Shown: positions 34,956-44,086 of the stretch, piece after piece
Layout: each line of letters begins with the position of its first letter
Position numbering within the stretch: the first letter of the stretch is position 1
Assembly: GCA_030407315.1 (NCBI GenBank)
Contig: JALQPE010000589.1
Span: 1-64,000, forward strand
Source of the DNA: Asparagopsis taxiformis
Lineage: Eukaryota; Rhodophyta; Florideophyceae; Bonnemaisoniales; Bonnemaisoniaceae
DNA: 64,000 nt
Direction of reading: 5' to 3'
The notes under the pieces: generated by a model
What the model was told of the DNA's origin: nothing
Database searches by the model: none
What the model saw: the letters and a program-made list of their open reading frames with translations, nothing else
Translations under genes and position numbers: made by a program

Positions 34956-37442
34956 ATGGTCTCTCGACCTAGAATCTTGTTTGGCTTCACATGGTTTCAT
35001 GAACCATGCATGGTGTGCTGAACTTGTAACAACATTGTAGAACATAATGTACTATAGCACCTTCCTGGAAGTAACTGTATCAGTCGAAGCAAGGCACTGG
35101 CGAATCCCAACCACCGGCGTTACGCCTGGATCCTGATTGGGGTATCTGATTCCCTGCGGCGATGATTCATCTACTTTCAAGATTGGTACTGGGAGTCGAT
35201 GTCGGAAGCTCCCATATGTAATAACTCACACTGGCTGTGACTGCACGGGTTCTTCCTGGAGAAAAGTGTGGTGTGCAGGATGGAAAGTTAATGATGGAAT
35301 CATTGAACACTCAAGTGGCATACGGCGAATCGCCCTCTGTACTTTGTCTCTCCACCAGACATCAGCGTCAGGGATGATTGGGTACAATATTACAGCCCCA
35401 AGTGTTCGTCACTTCGATATCCCCGTATCGGGTATAATCCTGGTGTCACCTATCGCAGTGATCATTGATCACCCGACATGCCACTGATGATACTCCGTTT
35501 CGGACAATGAAGGTAATTGTTCACCAATCTGGTAACAGGGGTAACCCCTGGACCTTACCCTCTGGTCTTGCAGAGAGCAATATTTGTTGCAGTGACCCAT
35601 CAGTGATTGGCACAAGAAACGTCAAATACCGGAACGTTGAAGAAGTATGCAGATGATAATGACCTATCCGACGTCCAGGATAAACAACGATCTGCTTGAT
35701 GCCGTACCAACACCCACGTGAGGAATATTAATGCAGTGGGTACAAGGCATCACACTCATGTGCTTGCATTATGCGATCCGCATGTAAAGAAATCCGATAA
35801 GGCCACTGGTTGGCCTGATGTGATGTCAACACCGTATCGGTTACCAAAGTTGGAGATTGGAGTGTGTTATCACACTCCTTTGCTACCCGGTACCCGGTGT
35901 TCGAAAAGGTTGACCAAATGATGGTTAGCTATGGGCTTGATGAGTTCTCACCAAAGATGTCTCATATCGGGATGCAACCATGAGGCACAGTGATGAAGGT
36001 CAAGATGATACATCATATACCATTGGTGTGTACCTGCACACCTTGATGATGTTCAATCGCGACTCGCGTCCTTGTATCACGCAATGATGATCAGCTATGG
36101 ACCCAAGGTTGATCAAGTTCGAAGCATGCGGTACCCGCTTTGCGTCGCATAGTTTCTTACCCGCGCGCTGTATCAGCTTTGGAAGGGCTTCACCCATCAA
36201 TGATTAATGGTTCCTTGGATCAAGGTTAAATTCTTGCACTGCGTGATACATGCACCCCTTTCAAGGTTATTGTATGACCGCATGGCCTCACTATTGATGT
36301 CGCGTAGCGCACAAGTGATGTTTCACCCGATTGAATTTGTATGACACATTTCATCACTTACAATGGTCGCGTATCGCGTGTGAAGGAGTGTTACAGGTCG
36401 GGCACCCGTATCGGGTATTGCCCAAGTATTTTCTCACTTCGGTCATCGACCAAGGTTCCTGGACTTGGTTACAGCCGTCGCGAATCGCGTGCTTTGCTTC
36501 GGGATCGATGGTGCAACTATGTCGCGTATCGCGAAAGATGTTGAGCCCCTTGGTTTATTAACTGGGATACTTTGCATTGGAGGTATCCGTCGCGTATCGC
36601 GTGCTACGCAGTGTGCCCGGCCGTGTAGCCATATCGCGGATCGCGTAAGTTGCTGCCCCACTTGTGAGTCCATTGTGCATCCTTTGGATTGAGTGCACCT
36701 GTCGCGTATCGCGTGTGTTGCATGATGCGGAACATCAGTGTTGTGTCCCATGAGTGGTATGTACCCAAGTAGGCTGAATCAGCGGTGTAGCGGTTTGCTG
36801 GCTTTGCCCAGAATGCATTTTGTATAATGGCACCTGCCACAGTCACCGGAACGGTCAGATTTGGCAATATGCCATTGTGAGCCCCCAGGGCTGGATTTGA
36901 TCAAGATCAAAAAAAATCGCAGAAATTGCCCGCCGCACCGCCGGCGGCGCCGGCGCAACTGGCCGGCCAAAAAAATATTTTTTCAGAAATTGATCAAGCC
37001 GTTTGATCAAAACCAAAATTTGGATTTTTTATTTTGATCAAGTCGCGCGGCCACCGGCACATCAGGCCGGCCATGGAAAAATATTTTTTCAGATTTTGAT
37101 CAAGTGGCTTGATCAAAACAAAATCTGGATTTTATTTGATCAACCACGGCACAGCCAATGGCACCATTCCGGAGGTCCTCCAAGCATCCACAGTGCACGC
37201 ACAGCAAAATTGTTGCGCAATTACACCCGAAACGGGTCAGATCTCCAGCGTATCATACTAGCACTTGGACAAGGGCCATATTCACAGTCAATGACTAATC
37301 TCTAGATGGCGCGATCACAGCAAGTGCCAATCATGGTGTTCCACCGAGACTACACTACCATTGCGCCCCGTGCCATTTTGCACACCAAATTCAACACAAT
37401 ATTTTCCTTCGGCCACTGGCCTCCGTCTTGAGAAGGGGGGTA
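34956..37442 (+). mobile_element. Internal region 2 of the tandem element, noncoding
   Basis: Near-identical repeat of 31082-33568, with the same PBS at 34957-34974 and the same purine tract just before LTR 3. Confidence 0.9.
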
Positions 37443-38830
37443 TGTAGTGCAATGCCACTTGGCGAAGCGCTTACAGCTAGGTGTTTCACCTCCAATTTTG
37501 GGCACTTTACCCAATTCTTTTAATTCTCAACTATTATGGACTATCTATTCTAACAGCAGTGCAATCACTGAACACGTGGCACGTGACACCAGTGATACAC
37601 TGAATTGTACACTACACCTAACAGTTTACACTGTATTTACAGTGTGCCAGCGCCGCCGGCGCACCCGTCACTTAGGGTTTTTCGACCACCCCACTGTATC
37701 AGTATTTAGCCTAGCTATTGGACACCAACCACAAGGACATTTAGGGCTACAAGCCACATGTAATTTATTATTTAACTAGAGGCGAATCGCCATGTCCTTT
37801 GATTGTAAAAGCCAGCCGGAAGCTCGGTGTCCAATCTACCCCCAGGGTGCGTTTTGCCTACTGATTCAGTGTGCTTCTCCCTTGGCTATGGTGCTTGGCA
37901 CTCTTCCGGTGTCCCTTTTCGCTGATTCAGCTTCTCAATGTCGGGACGCTGTATCAGCATTGCCCCTACCACGCGTCACCGGTGGTGCGCGTGCCCCTCA
38001 ATCAGGTGTCTTCGGCCGCCTGGTGCCCACCCGGAGGTATGGTTGCGAGCCACTCCCAACTTGCGTTTCGCAGTCTCATTACAGCCTGCTTCGACTTTGG
38101 CTATAGTGTCTGGCCTGCTTCTGGAACCCATTCCCCGCTGTATCAGCTTTCTGTCCTGGCCGTAGTGCTGGTTCAGCAAAACCCCCCCCCCCCGCCGACC
38201 AATCGGACTTGGTTATTGATGTGCTCCCAACGATCGTCTTGCAGTCTCATGGAAGCCTGCTTCGTCTTTGGCTATAGCGCGGACCGCGCCGACCCTGGTC
38301 ACTCAACTGATTCAGTCTGTGACTGGTTATTCTGCTGGATCAGCTTCCCTTTCCCCGATACCACGCGTCACCGGTGGTGCGCGTGCCCTTCGATCAGGTA
38401 TCTTCGGGTGCCTGGTGCCCGGCTCTTGAGCCACTGCCCCTCTCCCGCTGTACCAGCGTATCGCTGTATGCATCGCTGTACCAGCGCCCGCCCTATCCTA
38501 TAGGGCTCCCCTTTCTTCTTCCCTTTTGCTTCTTATACAGGGCACTCACCCCTTTTGTGCCTGGTGTCCTCCCTTCTTCCCTATTAGGGTTGGTGAACCA
38601 CCATCCTTTCGGTGCACCACCATGACTCACCATGTGACCACAGGATTCTAGACGGATCGTCTGTGTGGCCTTACAACCCACACTAAGGCAGGCGATTCGC
38701 CTTTGCTCTACCACACTCAACTCGAGCCTGACTACCGAGACAGGAGGGCTCGAACACCTCGCGGTGGCTCGCCGATTCGGCTTACAGCCAAGGCTGCCCG
38801 TTGTCGAATCGACCAAGCCATTGCACTACA
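37443..38830 (+). repeat. LTR 3 of the tandem element
   Basis: 1,388 bp with a C12 run near 38180, followed directly by the ATTTC target duplication at 38831-38835 and then by coding sequence of the interrupted gene. Confidence 0.92.
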
Positions 38831-39664
38831 ATTTCTTTCCTTTTTTCCCCTTTCTACACCTTTAACCTTTGCTAACCAGAAAGGCTCCTCAGCTGAACAG
38901 CCTGTCCCTTTCACAGCAACAAACGTGTTGACCATATCATCTGATTCCTCGGGGCGCAACTGATCTTGTTCATCAATGTTGACCATATCATCTGATTCCT
39001 CAGGGTGCAACTGATCTTGTTCATCAATTTCAGGTTGCTTTTCGCTATCAGAAGCAGAACCTAGTTCCGAATCAGGAGATTCAACTGGTTGAGAGGCAGA
39101 CGCACCAATAAGCTTCATTTTCGTTTTCCACTGCATATCAATTGAAAATCGGAATGTTTGGTTCAGAAATTTGTAGCAAACTCTCCTTCCACCGTAACGG
39201 TACGTTTCAAACTCTTGCACAAACAAAGATTGTAAGAAATGGCGTCGATCTTTCTGGTTCATATGTGCAACTTTCTTTATATCATCACATAGCTGATCTC
39301 GGTCAACCTTTTGGAAGCATTTTAGCTTACAGCAATGCTTTGTAGTAAGTTTCTTGATTTGAGAAGGAGCTGAGAGCTCTTCGGCATTCGATAGTCTTCT
39401 TCGTTGTGAAATTGTGAGAGATACTGACCTCTTCGCTTGACTTGGGAGTGGAACAGTTTCTAGGGAGCGCTCATCTTCAATAACGGGCGATGTATTCTTG
39501 CTTGATCCAGCGCGTAGGGATTTTTGCGCTTGGACGGGTACCTTAGTCGCCGAGCTCTTCTTGAGCGACCCGCGCGGTACTTTTTTCGCTGTTGTTGGGC
39601 GACCAGACCTCGTACGCATTTTGAAACCGAGTCGTTTATGGTACCATACAACGTTGTATGGCAA
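38831..39664 (-). pseudogene. 5' part of the gene split by the LTR insertion: DUF7869-type protein without its core
   Basis: 278 codons read from the ATG at 39664 (MPYNVVW) or, as likely, from 39619 (MRTRSGRPTTAKK, basic and AT-hook-like). A basic N-terminus precedes a cysteine-containing block (KHCCKLKCFQKVDRDQLC, then GGRRVCYKFLNQTFRFS). This block matches residues of about 165-245 of the protein at 44087 (MKCCQQNCFSRTD, GRKVCYKFLESSFKFS). Next come an acidic linker with a duplicated 16-residue unit DEQDQL(H/R)PEESDDMVN, then FVAVKGTGCSAEEPFWLAKV, matching the C-terminal FVAVNGEGCTKEMPFWIGQV. The roughly 480-residue core carrying the D-D-D residues is absent. There is no frameshift before the insertion, so it was probably intact until disrupted. 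Confidence 0.72.
39644..39661. repeat. 18-bp perfect palindrome at the possible start codon
   Basis: CCATACAACGTTGTATGG overlaps codons 2-7 of the longer start option (ATG at 39664). It could be an operator-like site or chance. Confidence 0.5.
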
Positions 39665-40791
39665 ATATCAAATACTGGTTTTGACAACCAACTGTTATAT
39701 TCACGCTAGGTGCTGGAACCAGAACAATATCCTGAATACGAAATAAAGATAAAGTATTCAAACTCAGAAACAATTCAAAGAAATTTTCATTGATTCAATA
39801 TTTTCAGAATATTATTTAGGTTCTGCTGCTTCTAACGGTAACCAGTACAATAAGAAGTTAGTCCATATGGAGAACTCCCAGTGGTGTTCAGTATGGAATT
39901 ACGAATTCAAAGTAGGTCTACTTATCTGACTGCAACATACACCGCTAGGGAAATGTGAGCAGCGTGAGGAGTAGGGTTGCCATTGTCTTCACCAGGTGTA
40001 AAATGGATGCATGAAAGATGTACTAACTGAGCTCTTCCAGGTGATGGTGGAAACTCAAATTGAAGCAGATTGAAACCTATCGACTAATATTGATATCAGA
40101 CGGATAGGTTTCTACAGCTGTGAAATAGGAATAGAGCAGAAATAGTTCTGAATATTACCATTTTGTAATTGGATTACTAAAAATACATTTTGATATGAAG
40201 CATTATCATGGGAACACTTGTCGTTCAGGTCACCTTTCAAAATCCATTACCGGTTTCAGTGATTCATTTTAGCCACATGTGTTGAGAAAGGATCTCTAGT
40301 TACGTTTGTAGTCAGATGTATAGTCCAATATTGATATTCAACGCTGACTGGCTAGCCAGACCGAAGAGTGGAGTGATGGCCTTGACTACAAGATGGAGCT
40401 GACTTGTCATACATTCGCTCAGCTTCATGTGGCCTGAAGTGCTGTTTGCTTCCTTTCGGTATCGAACCCTGAGCCAGCAGAGTTCATGTCATTTCTACTT
40501 CACATATTCAGCAAGTGGTGCAATTAGACGTCCTGCACCGCAAATTTTCCAGTTTGCAATAATCCACTGGATGTAAGTCTCTGGAATACCATCCTTTCAG
40601 AGTTGACACTCAGTCCTGTACTATACGTGAAGAGATGTTATTGTACTGAGAGTTTATAACTTTAACGGATCAGGGAGCGTAGCAATAAACTATTCAGGAA
40701 CTTTGTTCCGTTTATATCATCATGGAGTCCGACGTCGGCGCTTCGTTGCTTATTATCCAAACATCTGGGAGGACAATTTGTGTTCCACTCT
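39665..40791. other. Intergenic region between the two divergent genes
   Basis: About 1.1 kb, AT-rich, without a supported gene. It separates the minus-strand DUF7869-like relative from the plus-strand methyltransferase gene, so it would hold both promoters. No clear inverted repeat or TATA arrangement was established. Confidence 0.45.
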
Positions 40792-43695
40792 ATGCTTATA
40801 CACCCTCCCAACAATTCTTGCTTGGAAACGGCTATCACAGATATGTCCAGCTCTTTTTTCAAACAAAAGAATATTTCCGGTACACAAGATGCTCATTCCA
40901 CACCACGAGACACATCCATCATGGCGCTTTTCGCAGATGTTATGGAGGGTTCCACTAACATGCGAGTAGATCCACGTTCTTGTGTCCCTTTAACCTCTGT
41001 TCGACAGATTTCAAGATCTGGTGTTATGAGATTGAAGGCAATTTTCAACGGTTCTAGCTTCGATCGGGACACGAGAAATGGTCGAGTAAATAACGGCAGA
41101 TATGGTCAAGGTTTCATTGCTGGTTCCGATAACGGGATCGTAGTCGAACTCACTGGTGGTCTGAAACGCCACGTAGTAGACTTCTTCCGATCTATGAAAG
41201 GATCCGATGGAAAACCTCTTTCCGAGTCTCAGGCAGTCGAAAAAGCAGAAGGTCGTTCTGTTTGGTATGGTGTAGTAGATGGGATGCATAGACTCACCGC
41301 CATTCTGGAGCTGATGGATGAGAGCCCAGATGTATGGGAGTCATTTCTCTGGCCCGTTACTATTCTGAAAGGCGGTCATAGCTTACAAGTTTTGAAACAG
41401 TTGGGACGGCATCAAAACAGGAAGCACGATGCATCCTTTTTCATCGAGTCCACGTTGTACGATACGCTAATTGGTCTTCGCGAAGAATCAGATCGGTTAA
41501 GGACGATGTCGAACGGGAAGCAACCAACTGCAAAGCAAATTGCCTCTGCATATGATGGATGCACACATCTCAAAGATAACACTATGAGACAAACAGCTAC
41601 TACAGCTGTTCGATTACCACTAAAAGTCATTCATGAAATTGGTAAGATAATGAACTCGGAACATCCAGAGCTTGCGGAACCCCTCTCATCAGGAGAGAAA
41701 ATTGGTGACTCCGTGTCTGCAATGCACACAGTTGACTGTCGGGTGTTCCGTAGGTTCATTAACATTACATCGATCAAGTCAGCTACCAAGTTTATGAACG
41801 CTACGGGGCCGGACGCAGAACAAAATCAGATCAACACACTGTATCGCCTCAGAGAAATTTCGAGGTCAAATAAGTTTAAAGCAGCATCCTACAAAGCCAC
41901 AGTAGAGCAATTCGAAAGCGCTTGTCATGCTTTGAGGGAGGCTAGGAAGTTCGAGTCCCTCATCGAGGAGGAAACATGGCCCTCTGGCATGGAAGCAATC
42001 AAGAATAACCTTCTTAGATCGACTAAGTTCGATACAGAAGTTTCTGCTAACTCTGGTAACGACACAGAAATTCTTGAAACGCTCTTGAAGCAATACCGAA
42101 AAGTATGTCCAGAGGCAGCACCAATGAAGGAGAAGAAATACATTGAGCAAAATAGGATCATTTCAGAGTATGATTCTGTTCAAGTTGATGGTGATCTTTC
42201 AGAGGGTGCCTTACCCAATGAGAATGATGGAGGTGAAGAACAAATAACAGAAAAGGGTGAAGTCAGCGCAGAAACTGTCGCTAGGTCTGAACAAGAGCAT
42301 AATGAAGTTGTTAAGCCTTCCGAGAGCAAAACTTCTAAATCGGAACATGTTTCTGATCCCGGTAAAACAGGAACTAAGCAAGGTGAGATTGTCTGTGCTG
42401 GAAACGTTCCAAGTTTGAATTCTGAAAGGCTGAATACTCGACCAAAGCGACCTGCTCCAGATGAAAATAACTCAGAAGATAAAATTGATCACTTGAGTCA
42501 AATGGGAGTTGCTTGTTATCAGATGAAATGGCAAGAATTCGACAAAACGGTATGGACTGATAACCACCCCCTTTTTGACTTCATCCTTACCGATCCGCCA
42601 TATGGTACTCCGAAGTCCCAGGCACTTCGTACCACAAACTACGACAATTTTATCGACGACAAAGAAATTAAATCTCTTTGTCAGTTCGCGAGACGAGTTT
42701 TGAAGCCCGGTGGATGGTTTCTTTCGTTCTTGTCGTTCCGAAACTTCGAACGTTTTTACAGTGAGCTTCATCGGATTGGTTTTTCCGGTCCAGAGTATCC
42801 TTTCGTTATAATGAAGGATACTCGAACCATACAACACCACAGAGGTGAAAACTTTCCTCAAAACGCATGTGACTTTGCAGTGATCGCAAAGGCACCAGGG
42901 GCTTCTAAAGATGGTTTCAAACCTGATCTGAAGAGTCCGTACCATTTTGTCCCTTCAAAGACAAGCAGAAGGTTCGCTGCGATGTCAGATATACCTGTTT
43001 CTAAAGAAAAGCTTGTTATTCCTGGCTCAAAGGCCCCGGTTCTTACGGAGGAAAAAAACATTGCCCTACTTTCTGAGCTAATGAATACTTTCTGTCCGGA
43101 AAGAGGTTCTGTTTTGGATATGTACTCAGGAACGTTAACAACTGCTATTGCATCAATGAGAACCGCTCGATCATGCGTTGTAATTGAGGCGAATGCCCGA
43201 ACTTTCCGCATTGCTCATGAAAGACTTCGAGCTGTAGCCGAAATATTGTATTCAAAGGTTCCCAAAACGAAAAATGATTCGAAGAAGAGAAAGATAGGGG
43301 ATTCCAGAAATACAGACAGCAGTGGAGAGATTGACTGTATTGCAAGAGTAACAGAAGATGGAAACGAAAGACAAGTTCCCAGAGGAGGGGATACAGTGGA
43401 CCTCATGATAGACGGTAACATTCTGGGGGTTGCAAAGCTTCTTCCAGGACCGGAAGAAAGTACCGCTCTTCAAACTTCAATTCATAATGTGTCGCTGACC
43501 AAATATGAGAAGAAAGGTCAGAAGCTCATATCTTGCTATCATTTTGAGGTGAAGGAAAATACTAAGAACTATGCGTACCCGTATGGCTATGGTGGGGTTG
43601 AGGAGCCACCCAAGACTTTGCAAGGTCTCGTAGGAGTATTCTCATGGGATCTATATGCAATGCAAGTTTCAAATGGTATCTCCGGCAAGCAATGA
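40792..43695 (+). CDS. ParB-like domain fused to a beta-class DNA methyltransferase
   Basis: Intact frame of 967 codons from the ATG at 40792 (a later ATG at 40843, MSSSFFK, is also possible). Residues about 60-280 resemble a ParB/sulfiredoxin-type nucleotide-binding domain: VVELTGGLKRHV, GVVDGMHRLTAI (Asp near residue 163) and WPVTILKGGHSLQVLKQLGRHQNR. A helical part and an acidic linker follow. Residues about 590-810 are an adenine-N6/cytosine-N4 methyltransferase with motif IV FILTDPPYG (residues about 597-605), KPGGWFLSF, and then motif I VLDMYSGTLTTAIA (from about 774). The order IV before I marks the beta group. A C-terminal domain of about 100 residues (VDLMIDGNILGVAKLL ... FSWDLYAM) is not assigned. 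Probably nuclear and DNA-modifying. ParB-methylase fusions are known from phage and bacterial elements, so transfer is plausible. Confidence 0.8.
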   Translation: MLIHPPNNSCLETAITDMSSSFFKQKNISGTQDAHSTPRDTSIMALFADVMEGSTNMRVDPRSCVPLTSVRQISRSGVMRLKAIFNGSSFDRDTRNGRVNNGRYGQGFIAGSDNGIVVELTGGLKRHVVDFFRSMKGSDGKPLSESQAVEKAEGRSVWYGVVDGMHRLTAILELMDESPDVWESFLWPVTILKGGHSLQVLKQLGRHQNRKHDASFFIESTLYDTLIGLREESDRLRTMSNGKQPTAKQIASAYDGCTHLKDNTMRQTATTAVRLPLKVIHEIGKIMNSEHPELAEPLSSGEKIGDSVSAMHTVDCRVFRRFINITSIKSATKFMNATGPDAEQNQINTLYRLREISRSNKFKAASYKATVEQFESACHALREARKFESLIEEETWPSGMEAIKNNLLRSTKFDTEVSANSGNDTEILETLLKQYRKVCPEAAPMKEKKYIEQNRIISEYDSVQVDGDLSEGALPNENDGGEEQITEKGEVSAETVARSEQEHNEVVKPSESKTSKSEHVSDPGKTGTKQGEIVCAGNVPSLNSERLNTRPKRPAPDENNSEDKIDHLSQMGVACYQMKWQEFDKTVWTDNHPLFDFILTDPPYGTPKSQALRTTNYDNFIDDKEIKSLCQFARRVLKPGGWFLSFLSFRNFERFYSELHRIGFSGPEYPFVIMKDTRTIQHHRGENFPQNACDFAVIAKAPGASKDGFKPDLKSPYHFVPSKTSRRFAAMSDIPVSKEKLVIPGSKAPVLTEEKNIALLSELMNTFCPERGSVLDMYSGTLTTAIASMRTARSCVVIEANARTFRIAHERLRAVAEILYSKVPKTKNDSKKRKIGDSRNTDSSGEIDCIARVTEDGNERQVPRGGDTVDLMIDGNILGVAKLLPGPEESTALQTSIHNVSLTKYEKKGQKLISCYHFEVKENTKNYAYPYGYGGVEEPPKTLQGLVGVFSWDLYAMQVSNGISGKQ

Positions 43696-44086
43696 TTTTC
43701 ACGACCATTTGTAACATATAGTAGAACATGGACGAATCGCAGCTATCAGTTCTCTCCTGTTGCCCTTATCGAGAAGTACACCATAGCCTGAAATTGGAAA
43801 CCTTTCCAGTAAACTTCTATTCTTCAGAAATACTGTAACGGATGCTGCTGTGCTCGAGTCTAGGAATACATACCGTTACACGTATATTATATTTCTTCCC
43901 GTTACAATTCTTCAACGCCAAAGTTTTCCTGACAGCCGATACAGCAGACTCCTGAGTGATAAAGTTGTAGATACGTAATTTGTATAGAGAGCTCTAGGGA
44001 AATATGATTTGTCCGATATCCCTGTTCTATTTTCTCAACCACTATTGCGTAACAATCAAAACAGAACCATTTTCGGATCTTTCACA
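43696..44086. other. Spacer between the methyltransferase and DUF7869-like genes
   Basis: 391 bp on a co-directional pair. It contains CCGTTACA-type repeats (CTGTAACGGA, ACCGTTACACG and CCCGTTACAAT between about 43834 and 43910) and no gene. Confidence 0.45.

Larger units (their letters stand above)
29698..38830. mobile_element. Noncoding LTR element in tandem form, LTR-internal-LTR-internal-LTR, with 5-bp target duplication
   Basis: Three near-identical LTRs start TGTAGTGCAATG and end CATTGCACTACA, exact 12-bp inverted termini. They alternate with two near-identical internal regions of about 2.49 kb. ATTTC precedes the first LTR (29693-29697) and follows the last (38831-38835), so the whole 9.1-kb block behaves as one insertion. 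A primer-binding site follows LTRs 1 and 2, and a purine tract precedes LTRs 2 and 3, which gives plus-strand orientation. Neither internal region has a gag, protease, RT or integrase, so this is a non-autonomous element of the LARD type. The copies differ mainly in one poly-C run (8, 11 and 12 C), which points to recent origin. Confidence 0.92.

Noticed and set aside
29698..38830. Small ORFs of 60-210 codons repeated in each LTR and internal region
   Set aside because: They exist only because the DNA is repeated. They overlap in several frames, look unlike protein, and one changes length with the poly-C run.
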